Part shown: positions 49,175 to 57,999 of the stretch, in pieces
How positions within the stretch are numbered: the stretch's first letter is position 1
Layout: each line of letters opens with the position of its first letter
From: Skermanella aerolata KACC 11604
GTDB taxonomy: Bacteria; Pseudomonadota; Alphaproteobacteria; Azospirillales; Azospirillaceae
DNA length: 59,851 nucleotides
NCBI RefSeq assembly: GCF_000936425.1
Contig: NZ_AVFK01000039.1
Location: 1 to 59,851, forward strand
Direction of reading: 5' to 3'
Made by a program: the position numbers and the translations under genes
The notes under the pieces: model-generated
Databases searched by the model: none
Told to the model about the DNA's origin: nothing
Seen by the model: only the letters and a program-made list of their open reading frames with translations

Positions 49175-49867
49175 ATGGTTTCCCTGGAACCGACGACCGT
49201 AGATCCGATAGCCGTAGAACCGACACCCCTGGAACCTGCCCAGGTAAGTTTCAAGATGCAGGCGTATCGAGCCCTCAAGGGCTCGATCATGGAGATGGAC
49301 ATCTACGGCCAGCGGGGAGAGATCCGCATCGACGACCGCGAGGTCTGCGAGATGCTCGGCATCAGCAGGACGCCGGTCCGCGAAGCCCTGATCCTGCTGG
49401 AACATGAAGGCTTCGTCCGCACCGTGCCCCGGCACGGTGTGGTCGTCGCCCGCAAGAGCCGGACGCAGATCGCGGACATGATCCTGGTCTGGGCGGCGCT
49501 GGAAGGGATGGCGGCAAGGCTGGCCGCCACCCTGGCGGAGGAAAGCGACCTGATCCAGCTTGCCCAGGACTTCCCTCCTTCGCTGGCCCACACGCCGGAC
49601 AGCGCGGCCGGTCTGCACCAATCGCTCGCCGGGCTGTCCCGCTGCGCGCTGATCGGCAGCCTGACCCGCAACCTCGCCCTCCACATGCGGGCGATCCACC
49701 GCATCGAACAGGCGGACGAAACCCAGGCCGCCCAGGCGGTCGAGACGCGGACCGCGGTCGTCGCGGCCCTCACCGCCCGCGACGGCGCGCAGGCGGAAAG
49801 CCTGATCCTCAAGCACCACTTCGCCCTGAACCAGTACATCCAGCGCACCTGCGCCTTTCTCGACTAG
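49175..49867 (+). CDS. GntR-family regulator of the tct operon
   Basis: The 230-residue protein has a winged helix at residues 28-95 (AYRALKGSIMEMDIYG, EVCEMLGISRTPVREALILLEHEGFVRTVPRHGVVV) and a shortened helical FCD-like domain. The first 22 residues are an odd low-complexity run (LEPTTVDPIAVEPTPLEP) encoded by imperfect repeats of GTAGAACCGA/CTGGAACC. It begins 13 bases behind tctA, so it is probably co-transcribed and responds to the transported acid. AAGGGGGA provides the ribosome site. Confidence 0.85.
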   Translation: MVSLEPTTVDPIAVEPTPLEPAQVSFKMQAYRALKGSIMEMDIYGQRGEIRIDDREVCEMLGISRTPVREALILLEHEGFVRTVPRHGVVVARKSRTQIADMILVWAALEGMAARLAATLAEESDLIQLAQDFPPSLAHTPDSAAGLHQSLAGLSRCALIGSLTRNLALHMRAIHRIEQADETQAAQAVETRTAVVAALTARDGAQAESLILKHHFALNQYIQRTCAFLD

Positions 49868-49917
49868 CGCCTTCCTCGACAAAAACTTCACGATCGACCT
49901 GGAATCGGAGAATAGCG

Positions 49918-50610
49918 ATGCAAGCCAAGGACATCATGAGTTCCCCGGTCGTCACGGTAACCCCAGACGCCTCGGTCGCGGAGGTGGCGGCCCTGCTGCT
50001 GGAGAAACGCATCAGCGGCGTCCCCGTCGTCGACTCCGCCGGGCAGATCGCCGGCATCATCAGCGAGGGCGACCTGCTGCGCCGGGTCGAGACGGACACC
50101 GAACGCCACCGCCCGCACTGGCTGGAGATGCTGCTGGGACAGAGCGGCGACGCCGGCAGCTTCATCAAGTCCCACGCCAGCCGCGTCGGCGACGTCATGA
50201 GCCACGACGTCGTCGCCTCCTACCCGGAAGCATCCCTGCGCGAGATCGCCGAACTGATGGAGCGCCACGGCATCAAGCGGGTCCCCATCGTCGACGGCGG
50301 CCGGCTGGTCGGCATCGTCAGCCGCGCCAACCTCGTCCAGGGCCTGCTGGCCGACCGCGCCAAGCCCGCGGCCGGCTCCCCCGGCGACGACCAGATCCGC
50401 ACGGCGCTGACCGACCTGCTGCGCACCCAGTCCTGGCTCAACCACGATCGCATCAACATCGTCGTCACCGGCGGCACCGTCCAGCTCTGGGGCAGCGTCA
50501 GGGACGACGAACAGCGCCGCGCCCTGACCGTGGCCGCCGAGTCCATCGCCGGAGTGAAGTCCGTGGAAGACCACCTGACCGCCAACGTCTTCACCAACGA
50601 CGCCGGATGA
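49918..50610 (+). CDS. CBS-pair and BON domain protein
   Basis: The 230-residue protein has two CBS motifs (about 1-55, DIMSSPVVTVTPDASVAEVAALLLEKRISGVPVVD; about 85-140, VMSHDVVASYPEASLREIAELMERHGIKRVPIVD) and a BON domain (about 155-220). CBS pairs bind adenine nucleotides, and BON domains are thought to contact membranes or lipids. No transmembrane segment or signal peptide. It lies 50 bases behind the GntR gene, behind GGAATCGGAG. Function unknown; stress or energy sensing is usual for such proteins. Confidence 0.88.
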   Translation: MQAKDIMSSPVVTVTPDASVAEVAALLLEKRISGVPVVDSAGQIAGIISEGDLLRRVETDTERHRPHWLEMLLGQSGDAGSFIKSHASRVGDVMSHDVVASYPEASLREIAELMERHGIKRVPIVDGGRLVGIVSRANLVQGLLADRAKPAAGSPGDDQIRTALTDLLRTQSWLNHDRINIVVTGGTVQLWGSVRDDEQRRALTVAAESIAGVKSVEDHLTANVFTNDAG

Positions 50611-50707
50611 TTCCGGGCTTGCTCCCTCTCTGGTATCTGGCATACAGTATTTCGTACACAACGCGGAATACCGCGGGATAACAACCAGCAGGAGGAACGA
50701 TCACGCC

Positions 50708-51154
50708 ATGGACGGACAGGAATTCACCATCACCTTCGCCGCCACCGACGCCGATATCGACGCCAGCTTCGCGGTCATGTCGGAGCTTCGGACCAATTTT
50801 ACCGACCCGGAGGTCTACCGTCACCAGATCCGCCGCCAGATGGACGACGGCTACAATCTGGCCCTGCTCTGGTTCAACGGCGAAGTGGCGGGTTGCAGCG
50901 GGTTCCGCGTTCATGAGACGCTGTCCCGAGGCAAGTACATGTATGTCGAGGATCTGGTGACTTCAGGGAAGCAGCGTTCCCATGGTTTCGGCGACAAGCT
51001 GTTCGACTGGGTCCACGCCCAGGCGCGCGAGCGCGGCTGCGGCCAGCTGGAAATCATTTCCGGCGTCCAGCGCGGCGACGCGCACCGTTTCTATCACCGC
51101 AAGCGCATGACCATCAAAGCCTTCCAGCTCGTTCTGCCGATCAAGGCGGACTGA
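50708..51154 (+). CDS. GNAT-family N-acetyltransferase
   Basis: The 148-residue product has the GNAT core: YVEDLVTSGKQRSHGFGDKLFDWVHAQARERGC, where the acetyl-CoA loop reads QRSHGFG, and GDAHRFYHRKRM as the last strand-helix. Acceptor unknown. CAGGAGG precedes the ATG. The gap upstream holds GTATCTGGCATAC (50633-50645). Confidence 0.85.
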   Translation: MDGQEFTITFAATDADIDASFAVMSELRTNFTDPEVYRHQIRRQMDDGYNLALLWFNGEVAGCSGFRVHETLSRGKYMYVEDLVTSGKQRSHGFGDKLFDWVHAQARERGCGQLEIISGVQRGDAHRFYHRKRMTIKAFQLVLPIKAD

Positions 51155-51179
51155 ACGAAAGCGAGCAGCACCCACACAA

Positions 51180-51926
51180 ATGCTCTCCTACAGCCTGCTC
51201 GTACTGGCTGCCTTTGTCGCCGGCGTGGTCAATGCCATCGCCGGCGGCGGCGCCTTCATCACCTTCCCAGCCCTGGTCTTCGCCGGGGTTCCTCCGGTAG
51301 CCGCCAACGCCTCCAGCACGGTCGCACTCTTCCCCGGACAGGCGACCAGCGCTCTCGCCTACCGGCGCGACATCCTGGGCATCAGCGAATTCGGCCTGCC
51401 GTCCTTCATCGGGCTCAGTCTCGCCGGCGGTCTGGTCGGAGCCGTACTCCTCCTCTACACCCCCAACGCTGTTTTCGCGGACCTCGTCCCCTGGCTGATG
51501 CTGTTCGCCACCGTCGTCTTCGCGGTCGGCAACTTCGCTCCCAAGGGCGTCGCCGCCCGCATGCGCCTCAGCGGCCCCGCCGTGCTGGTCGTCCAGTTCA
51601 TCATCTCGATCTATGGCGGCTATTTCGGCGGCGGGATCGGCTTCCTGATGCTGGCGGCGCTGACGCTGTTCGGCATGACCAACATCCACGCCATGAACGG
51701 GCTGAAGATCCTGCTGGCGACGCTGATGAACGGCGCAGCCGTCGCGGCCTTCATCGTAGCCGGAGCCGTCTACTGGCCGCAGACGATACCCATGGCGCTC
51801 GCCTCCGTCCTCGGCGGCTGGGTCGGCGTCCACGGAGCGCGGCGGATCAACCAGAAGTTCCTGAAGCTCATCGTCGTCGGCATAGCGTCCGCGATGACCG
51901 TCTGGTTCTTCTGGCGTCAATCCTAA
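51180..51926 (+). CDS. TauE/SafE-family anion permease
   Basis: The 248-residue membrane protein has about eight hydrophobic segments and both halves of the family repeat: AGVVNAIAGGGAFITFPALVFAGVPPVAANASSTVALFPG near residue 15 and YGGYFGGGIGFLMLAALTLFGMTNIHAMNGLK near residue 140. Members export sulfite, sulfoacetate or other organosulfur or organic anions. It starts 25 bases behind the acetyltransferase and may be read with it. Confidence 0.9.
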   Translation: MLSYSLLVLAAFVAGVVNAIAGGGAFITFPALVFAGVPPVAANASSTVALFPGQATSALAYRRDILGISEFGLPSFIGLSLAGGLVGAVLLLYTPNAVFADLVPWLMLFATVVFAVGNFAPKGVAARMRLSGPAVLVVQFIISIYGGYFGGGIGFLMLAALTLFGMTNIHAMNGLKILLATLMNGAAVAAFIVAGAVYWPQTIPMALASVLGGWVGVHGARRINQKFLKLIVVGIASAMTVWFFWRQS

Positions 51927-51945
51927 CCGTCTGCCCTGAAGCCGA

Positions 51946-53181
51946 TCACGCCCCCCCGGTCAGCACCGGCTCGATCTGCTCCAGCGCCCAATCCACCTCG
52001 TCCCGCGTGATGACCAGCGGCGGCGCGATGCGGATCGTGTGGCCGTGGGTGTCCTTCGCCAGGACGCCCCGCGCCCGCAACGCCTCGCACGCGCGGCGGG
52101 CTCCTCCCGCCTCCGGGTGAAGTTCGACCGCCAGCATCAGGCCGCGCCCGCGCACCTCCCGAACCATATTGCTGCGGATGCCCTGAAGCTGCGTCTTGAA
52201 GTACTCGCCCTGGACGGCCGAGTTCTCGATCATCCCTTCTTCCGTCAGCGCCTTCAGGGCCGCCCGAGCCACCGCGCAGGCCAGCGGGTTGCCGCCAAAG
52301 GTGCTGCCGTGCTGCCCCGGCTTCAGCACCCCCAGCACTTCCGAGTTGGACAGCACGGCGGACACCGGATAGAAGCCGCCCGAGAGCGCCTTGCCGATCA
52401 GCGTCACGTCGGCCACGACACCTTCGTGCTCCTCCGCCAGCAGCTTGCCGGTCCGCCCCAGCCCGGTTTGGATCTCATCGAAGATCAGCGTGACGTTGTT
52501 TGCCGTGCAGAGGTCCCGCACGCGCCGGAAATACCCCGCCGGCGGGATCATCACGCCAGCCTCGCCCTGAATCGGCTCGACCAGGAAAGCGACGGTGTTC
52601 GGCGTGATCGCCGCTTCGAAGGCTTCGGCATCGCCGAACGGCACCACCCGGAAACCGGGCGCGAACGGCCCGAACCCGCCGCGCGCATCCGGATCGGTCG
52701 AGAAGCCGACGATCCCGATCGTCCGCCCGTGGAAGTTGTCGGAGCAGACGATTATCTCGGCCTGCCCTTCCGGCACGCCCTTGACCTCGTAGCCCCATTT
52801 GCGGACCGCCTTGACGGCCGACTCCACCGCCTCCGCGCCGCTGTTCATCGGCAGGATCTTATGCGAATTGGTCAGCGCCGCCAGCTCTTCGTAGAACAGC
52901 GGCAACTGATCGTTGCGGAACGCGCGAGAGGTCAGCGTCAGCTTGCCCGCCTGTTCGACCATGGCCGCCAGGATGCGCGGATGGCAATGCCCCTGGTTGA
53001 CCGCGGAATAGGCCGACAGGCAGTCCAGATAGCGCCGCCCTTCGACGTCCCAGACCCAGACCCGCTCGCCGCGCGTCAGCACGACGTCCAGCGGCTTATA
53101 GTTGTGGGCACCCAGCGAGTGCTCCAGTTCGATCAGGCCAGCGGTTTCGCGCGACAGTTCGGCAACGGCGCTCTCAGACAT
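51946..53181 (-). CDS. rocD: Ornithine aminotransferase
   Basis: The 411-residue PLP enzyme moves the delta-amino group of ornithine to 2-oxoglutarate, giving glutamate semialdehyde. Family blocks: [80 protein letters not shown], and the PLP lysine in [17 protein letters not shown]. Ornithine aminotransferase is preferred over acetylornithine aminotransferase because arginase is next to it (30 bases) in the same operon. Confidence 0.93.
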   Translation of the reverse strand: MSESAVAELSRETAGLIELEHSLGAHNYKPLDVVLTRGERVWVWDVEGRRYLDCLSAYSAVNQGHCHPRILAAMVEQAGKLTLTSRAFRNDQLPLFYEELAALTNSHKILPMNSGAEAVESAVKAVRKWGYEVKGVPEGQAEIIVCSDNFHGRTIGIVGFSTDPDARGGFGPFAPGFRVVPFGDAEAFEAAITPNTVAFLVEPIQGEAGVMIPPAGYFRRVRDLCTANNVTLIFDEIQTGLGRTGKLLAEEHEGVVADVTLIGKALSGGFYPVSAVLSNSEVLGVLKPGQHGSTFGGNPLACAVARAALKALTEEGMIENSAVQGEYFKTQLQGIRSNMVREVRGRGLMLAVELHPEAGGARRACEALRARGVLAKDTHGHTIRIAPPLVITRDEVDWALEQIEPVLTGGA

Positions 53182-53211
53182 GACTTCATCCTTCCTGATA
53201 TCGAATAACGC

Positions 53212-54207
53212 TTACGCGACACGGATACGGCGGGCCGGGCGGTCGATGATCGTGCGGCCGAACAGGCTGGTGACCAGTTCCGTCAGCAGCCGGGCGCTCC
53301 GCCCCCGCTCGTCCAGGAACGGGTTCAGCTCGACGATGTCGAGCGAGCCGACCAGCCCGCTGTCGTGCAGCATCTCCATGATCAGATGCGCCTCGCGATA
53401 GGTGGCGCCCCCCGGCACCGTCGTCCCGACGGCGGGTGCTATGCTGGGGTCGAGGAAATCGACGTCCAGGCTGACATGCAGGTGCGCCCGCCGGCCCTCG
53501 ATCTTCTCCAGAATTCCCTGAAGCAGGATCGACACGCTGGCCTGATCGATCATCCGCATATCGACCACCTGGATGCCCTTGTCCCTGACCGCGCCGCGCT
53601 CCTCCTTGTCGATCGAGCGCAAGCCGAAGATATGGACGTTTTCCGGCGGCACCGGCACGAAGGGCCGGTCGCCCAGCAGCGGCATCAGCGACGGCTCGCC
53701 GCAGGCGAACGCCATCGACATTCCATGCATGTTGCCCGACGGCGTCGTGGCCGGCGTGTTGAAATCGGCGTGCGCATCCAGCCACAGCACGAACAGCTCG
53801 CGGTTGGTATCCCGGCAATGCCGGGCCATGGCGCTGACCGTCCCCATCGACAGGCTGTGATCGCCGCCCATGAAAACCGGCACGCCGCCACCCTTCGCCA
53901 TCTCGTAGGCGCGGTCATGGATCAGCCGGGTCCACGCGGCGATGAGCCCCGGATTGCGGCACGCCTTCGCATCGGCATCCTTCAGCCCAGGCTCCACCGC
54001 CGCCGGCTGCGCCAGATCGCCGTGATCGGTCACCCTGTAGCCCATCTCGCCGAGCAGCGCCGGAAGCCCCGCCGTCCGCAACGCCGCCGGCCCCATGATC
54101 GAGCCGGCCTCGGAGGCTCCCAATTCCAGCGGAATGCCGAGAAGCGACACGTCTGCCCAGTCGCCAAGCCCGCTTTGGTAGAGTTCGCCTGTTTCCGTCT
54201 GCCGCAT
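53212..54207 (-). CDS. rocF: Arginase
   Basis: The 331-residue product hydrolyses arginine to ornithine and urea. The three manganese motifs are GGDHSLSMGTV, LWLDAHADFNTPA and SLDVDFLDPSIAP. ATG 54207 is chosen because IPLELGASEAGSIMGPAAL (family N-terminus) starts about 25 residues in; an upstream in-frame start is possible, and no strong ribosome site decides. First gene of the rocF-rocD operon, divergent from the Lrp-type regulator. Confidence 0.92.
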   Translation of the reverse strand: MRQTETGELYQSGLGDWADVSLLGIPLELGASEAGSIMGPAALRTAGLPALLGEMGYRVTDHGDLAQPAAVEPGLKDADAKACRNPGLIAAWTRLIHDRAYEMAKGGGVPVFMGGDHSLSMGTVSAMARHCRDTNRELFVLWLDAHADFNTPATTPSGNMHGMSMAFACGEPSLMPLLGDRPFVPVPPENVHIFGLRSIDKEERGAVRDKGIQVVDMRMIDQASVSILLQGILEKIEGRRAHLHVSLDVDFLDPSIAPAVGTTVPGGATYREAHLIMEMLHDSGLVGSLDIVELNPFLDERGRSARLLTELVTSLFGRTIIDRPARRIRVA

Positions 54208-54328
54208 GATGTCAGCCCGCTTCCGAATGATTTTGCATCCCGGACCCAGCATGCCGACATCAGGTGCCAACAGATAGCCAGTTAAGTGCTAATATCGTCA
54301 GCAAACTCTATCATTATGGCAGCACCAC

Positions 54329-54775
54329 ATGACGAATCGTCAACACCCCCTCGACCTCGACGCGACCGACCGCCGCCTGATCGAGCTGCTGCGCGACGAT
54401 TCCCGGCTGCCGACCGCGACCCTCGCCCGCCACCTCGACGTGTCGCGCGGCACCGTCCAGAACCGGATCGACCGCCTGCTGAAGAACAAGGTGCTGATGG
54501 GCTTCACCGTGCGCCTGCGCGACGACGTGGACACCGGCTCGGTCCGCGCCATCGCCTCGCTCGAAGTCCGCTCAGCCGATCACAAATCGGTGCTGTCCGC
54601 CCTGAAACGCATCCCGGAAATCAGCCGCGTCTGGTCAACCAACGGCCGCTGGGACCTCGTCGCCGAAATCCGCACCGGCGACTTGACGACGCTCGACCGC
54701 GTCCTGACCGAAATCCGCACCAACCGCGCGATCACGCATTCCGAAACCAGCATCCTGCTGGCGGAGGTAGGGTGA
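54329..54775 (+). CDS. Lrp/AsnC-family regulator of arginine breakdown
   Basis: The 148-residue protein has the Lrp winged helix (LDATDRRLIELLRDDSRLPTATLARHLDVSRGTVQNRIDRLL, residues 9-49) and a RAM effector domain (SVRAIASLEVRS, ISRVWSTNGRWDLVAEIRTGDLTTLDRVLTEIR). It diverges from arginase with 121 bases between starts, the usual layout of local activators responding to arginine or ornithine. No TTT-rich palindrome was clear enough to mark. Confidence 0.92.
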   Translation: MTNRQHPLDLDATDRRLIELLRDDSRLPTATLARHLDVSRGTVQNRIDRLLKNKVLMGFTVRLRDDVDTGSVRAIASLEVRSADHKSVLSALKRIPEISRVWSTNGRWDLVAEIRTGDLTTLDRVLTEIRTNRAITHSETSILLAEVG

Positions 54776-54849
54776 ACCGACGCTGTAGATGCGACCTGAG
54801 CTTTTTGCTTTTTGTCCTACCCGAAATTGGAGCGCGTAAGCGGTAACTT

Positions 54850-55015
54850 ATACCGGCGGCCTTTAAGATTAACCGGTGAGTTCCGGTAAAAATGTCGGGC
54901 TGAAGAGGCCCGACCTACAAAACCAAGCGCTGGCAAAAGCACGCTGACGTAGGTCGGGCCTCTTCAGCCCGACACCTAACGCTCCAGATCGGTCAATATT
55001 AAATGCCGCTGGTAT
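54850..55015. repeat. Modular nested inverted repeat, copy G (type 2 inner module)
   Basis: Inner arms at 54893-54918 and 54949-54974 are perfect over 26 bases, built around GTCGGGCTGAAGAGGCCCGAC, with a 30-base loop. Outer arms: left ATACCGGCGGCCTTTAAGAT, right ATTAAATGCCGCTGGTAT. The plan (ATACC start, about 25-base outer arms, inner arm ending CCTAC) is the same as in copies D and E, though base sequences differ. It ends 25 bases from a truncated gene. Confidence 0.85.
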
Positions 55016-55040
55016 TAGATCGCAAAAACCCAGCCAAAGA

Positions 55041-55175
55041 CTAGACGGAGTTAAACCACACCTTCGGATCATCGGCTGTGACTTTGATCTCGCCGCGGAC
55101 GACTGCAAGAGTGCGCGCCTGGATCTCTTCCCGCGAAGCGATCCCGATCCTCAAAACACGTTCATCATTTTTCAT
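55041..55175 (-). pseudogene. Truncated HTH antitoxin-like gene
   Basis: The 44-residue frame starts behind an excellent ribosome site (GGAGGAG) and reads KNDERVLRIGIASREEIQARTLAVVRGEIK then DPKVWFNSV-stop. It matches the start of a common family of short HTH proteins often found as antitoxins, in which the E-P-K-V/I-W-F motif is followed by SLxxLAxVLS and 15 more residues. Those residues are missing, so the helix-turn-helix part is lost. The break lies 25 bases from repeat copy G, which may mark the rearrangement point. A short functional peptide is possible but unlikely. Confidence 0.6.
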
Positions 55176-55195
55176 GGCGCACTCCTCCAAATATT

Positions 55196-55771
55196 TCATA
55201 ATGACCTTACCCCCGCTCCCACCCGCTTGTAATAGAACACCGTGTCGCACGGCTCCCCATCCGGCCACAGTGCGTAGCCCGGCACCGTGCCGACCATCAC
55301 CCAGCCTTGCCGCCGGTAAAGCCGCTCGGCGCCGTCGCTGGCGGTGTCCAGCACCAGCAGCGTCTTCCCCTCGTCGCACGCCGCGTCCTCGGCCGCCGCC
55401 ATCAGCGCCGCCCCGACCCCGGTCCCGCGTGCCCGCCGGTGGACCAGAAGCTTGGAAACGTCGCCCCGGTGCGGCTGGTTTTCCGGCTGCGCCAGGATCA
55501 CCTGAACGGTCCCGACGATGCCCCGCTCCGGCTCCGGCCCCGCCCCATCCGTCTCCGCGACCAGCAGCACGCGCTCGCCGCGCGCGACGCCGTCCGCCAC
55601 TCCTTGCCAGAACCCCACCGCCTTGCCCCGATCCAGCGGCGCCATGAAGCTGACCGACGCGCCCCCGGCCACGCAGTCGATCAGCACCTCCGCCAGCTCC
55701 GGAACGGCGGCCCGAGCCTCCGCAGCACCCAAGCGCCGGACCCGGAACCCACCGGCCTCGATCCCGCCCAT
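55196..55771 (-). CDS. GNAT-family N-acetyltransferase
   Basis: The 191-residue product has the acetyl-CoA site VHRRARGTGVGAALMAAAEDAA (near residue 120) and closing strands LLVLDTASDGAERLYRRQGWVMVGTVPGYAL, a typical GNAT fold. ATG 55771 overlaps the recombinase stop by one base (TGATG); longer frames upstream are shadows of that gene. Acceptor unknown; the pattern fits antibiotic- or polyamine-type acetyltransferases but cannot be refined. Confidence 0.82.
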   Translation of the reverse strand: MGGIEAGGFRVRRLGAAEARAAVPELAEVLIDCVAGGASVSFMAPLDRGKAVGFWQGVADGVARGERVLLVAETDGAGPEPERGIVGTVQVILAQPENQPHRGDVSKLLVHRRARGTGVGAALMAAAEDAACDEGKTLLVLDTASDGAERLYRRQGWVMVGTVPGYALWPDGEPCDTVFYYKRVGAGVRSL

Positions 55772-56400
55772 CACAGCAGCTTCATCACGCGCCGCTTCGC
55801 CTCGTCGCTGCCGTCGACGTAGCTCTGGGTCGTGTTCAGGCTGGTGTGTCCCGCAAGCTGCTGGACGTCGCGCAGTGAGCCGCCCGCTTCGGTTATCCTG
55901 TCCGCCACCTGCGTTATGAAGGTGCGCCGGCCGGAATGGCTGGAAAAGCCGGAAAGCCCCAGTTCCCCATACATCTGGCCGAACATCAGCACGATGGAGT
56001 TCGCCGCCATGCAAACCAACCGCCGGTCCTCCGGGTCATCCGGATTGGGCCGCATCGCGCGTTCCGACAGGATCAGCGGATCGTCGGGACCGCCGGGCAC
56101 GATGCGGAATAGCTCGATGACATGGGCGCGCAGGTCGGCATGCATCGGGATCACCCGGTCGGTCCCTTTCTTGCTCAACCGCAGCTTGCCACGCAGGTCG
56201 ATCACGTCGGCGATCCCGCCGCCGTCGTCCATCACATGGGCGCGCCGCAGCTTCGCGATCTCCACCGCCCGCAACCCCGCCCGCACGCTGAGGAGCACCA
56301 CCACGCGATCCCGGTGCGGATAGCGCCGACGCTCGCCGCACCAGCGCAGACACGCCTTCACCTGGGTATCGTTAAGGAGTTCCGCCCGTTTCCCCGCCAT
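55771..56400 (-). CDS. Minimal tyrosine recombinase (catalytic domain only)
   Basis: The 209-residue protein has the full catalytic set of the tyrosine recombinase family: Arg44 (AGLRAVEI), Lys78 (SKKGTDRVIP), His155 and Arg158 (SHSGRRTF), His185 (AGHTSLNT) and Tyr194 (QSYVD). The N-terminal core-binding domain of typical integrases (about 100 residues) is missing, so the protein may act with a partner or on a special site. The frame starts cleanly at ATG 56400. It leads an operon with the acetyltransferase. Confidence 0.85.
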   Translation of the reverse strand: MAGKRAELLNDTQVKACLRWCGERRRYPHRDRVVVLLSVRAGLRAVEIAKLRRAHVMDDGGGIADVIDLRGKLRLSKKGTDRVIPMHADLRAHVIELFRIVPGGPDDPLILSERAMRPNPDDPEDRRLVCMAANSIVLMFGQMYGELGLSGFSSHSGRRTFITQVADRITEAGGSLRDVQQLAGHTSLNTTQSYVDGSDEAKRRVMKLL

Positions 56401-56570
56401 CGCCCCAAAGCCCGTCCGCTGCCAAACCGTCTCGACGACTCATAGTAAAATAAAAAATTCCACTATGGAATCCCCTTTCGATATCTCCGCCGCCCTGGAA
56501 TGGGAAATCGGCCCCGGATGTTTGTGGAAGCAGGAGAACAAAACGTCACCCTTCGCCGTCGGAGACCATC

Positions 56571-56867
56571 GTGCCCAACCGCGTAACGTCCCGTACCCTG
56601 GCCCCGATCCTGGCCCTCCTTGCCATGGCTGTACTTGTGACCGGATGCATCTATCACGACGGCTATCCTGCCAATTACGGCGGCTACGGCTATTACGGCG
56701 GCATTTACGGCGGTCACGGCGGCGGCCATCACGGCTACGGACGACGGGATAGCTGGTACAGGGGCGACTGGAACCGGGGCGGCGGCCATTACGGCGGCCA
56801 CCACGGTCATGGCCGGGGCTACGGAGGCCACGGAGGCCACGGGCGCCACAGAGGCCACGGCCGGTAA
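56571..56867 (+). CDS. Gly/His/Tyr-rich lipoprotein
   Basis: The 98-residue product starts at GTG behind CGGAGACC, has a lipoprotein signal (LAMAVLVTGC, lipid Cys at residue 26) and a mature part made of Gly, His, Tyr and Arg repeats (GGHGGGHHGYG, YGGHHGHGRGYGGHGGHG). Histidine content suggests metal binding, or a disordered surface coat. The long low-complexity tail makes family assignment impossible. Confidence 0.7.
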   Translation: MPNRVTSRTLAPILALLAMAVLVTGCIYHDGYPANYGGYGYYGGIYGGHGGGHHGYGRRDSWYRGDWNRGGGHYGGHHGHGRGYGGHGGHGRHRGHGR

Positions 56868-56875
56868 GCGCCCCC

Positions 56876-57802
56876 TCACATCAGCCAGTAATCGACCGGC
56901 TTCAGCGGCTGCGGCAGCTCGGTTTCGCCCAAAGCCTCCAGCAGGTCGATCTCGACCCTCCGGCATATCGATTCGAGCGGCAGGTCGTTGGGCAGCAGCC
57001 CGAACGGCTCCTCGATCTCGTCACCGATCGCATCCAGCCCGAAGAAGGTATAGGAAACCAGCCCGACGACGAACGGCGTCATGAACCCCGTCGTATCCAC
57101 CAGCCCGAACGGCAGCGCGAAGCAGTACAGATACGCCGTCCGGTGGAGCAGCAGCGAATACGAGAACGGCAGCGGCGTGTGCCGGATGCGCTCGCACCCC
57201 GCCTGAACCCCCGCCAGCGCCGTCAAATTGTCCTCCACCTGTGCCACCATCATGGGGTCCAGCCGCCCGGCGGCGGCCAGCGCCGCGACATCCCGGCTCA
57301 TCGTCCGCAGCAGCCGGTCCGGCGCATTGACCGTCTCCCCCACGGCCTGGACATCGTCGGCGGACAGATACTTCCCGCTCTGGCCGTCCCTGGTGCCTTG
57401 CAGGTGATGCTTGAGCGCATAGGCGAAGGCGATCAGCCGGCGCACCATGGCCGGCACCCGTTCATCGTCGCCTTCCCCCTGTGCGGGCCGGACATGGTTG
57501 ACGATCAGCCGCCCGACCGAGCGCGTCCGGATCACCAACTCCCCCCACAGCTTCCGCCCTTCCCACCAGCGGTCGTAGCTGGCGGTATTGCGGAACCCGA
57601 GGAAGATCGCGAGCGCCAACCCGATCAGGCTGAACGGAATGGGCGTCAGCGTCACCTTCTGATTGAACAGCGTCCCATGCGCCATGGTCACCAGCACGGC
57701 GACGCCGACCGTGCTGAGCACCTGACCCTTGATGCGCGGGACGATGGAGCCCCGCATGATGAAGAAAAGCTGAAAAGCCGAAGGACGTTTACGGACGATC
57801 AT
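56876..57802 (-). CDS. Bestrophin-family membrane channel protein
   Basis: The 308-residue protein has the bacterial bestrophin pattern: an early membrane pair (VLSTVGVAVLVTMAHGTLF, FSLIGLALAIFLGFRNTASYDRWWEGRKLWGELV with the diagnostic RWWEGRK) and later YCFALPFGLVDTTGFMTPFVVGLVSYTFFGLDAIGDEIEEPFG. Prokaryotic members form cation-type pentameric channels. Its first 201 coding-strand bases recur at 58801-59001. Confidence 0.93.
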   Translation of the reverse strand: MIVRKRPSAFQLFFIMRGSIVPRIKGQVLSTVGVAVLVTMAHGTLFNQKVTLTPIPFSLIGLALAIFLGFRNTASYDRWWEGRKLWGELVIRTRSVGRLIVNHVRPAQGEGDDERVPAMVRRLIAFAYALKHHLQGTRDGQSGKYLSADDVQAVGETVNAPDRLLRTMSRDVAALAAAGRLDPMMVAQVEDNLTALAGVQAGCERIRHTPLPFSYSLLLHRTAYLYCFALPFGLVDTTGFMTPFVVGLVSYTFFGLDAIGDEIEEPFGLLPNDLPLESICRRVEIDLLEALGETELPQPLKPVDYWLM

Positions 57803-57864
57803 TATGGTCTCGGTGCAATGGTCCCCGTAAACGGTTTCACGGTGCGGTAGAGTTCCAACATGAA

Positions 57865-57965
57865 TGCCGGGCTGAAGAAGCCCAACATACAGGCTCCTGC
57901 TTCGTAGGTTGGGCCGTGGCCCAACACTTGCCGAGCGCCGATCAAACTCTTCGGCTCCTGGTATA
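57865..57965. repeat. Modular repeat, copy F (chimeric)
   Basis: The left inner arm (57865-57890) is type 2, like copy G (TGCCGGGCTGAAGAAGCCC), while the right inner arm (57904-57926) is type 1 (TTGGGCCGTGGCCCAA). The loop AGGCTCCTGCTTC matches copy D, and the right outer arm AACTCTTCGGCTCCTGGTAT matches D. No left outer arm is seen. The two inner arms pair only over about ten bases. Confidence 0.8.
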
Positions 57966-57999
57966 CCGTCCCAAACTACGTGATCGTGTTTTTATGAAA

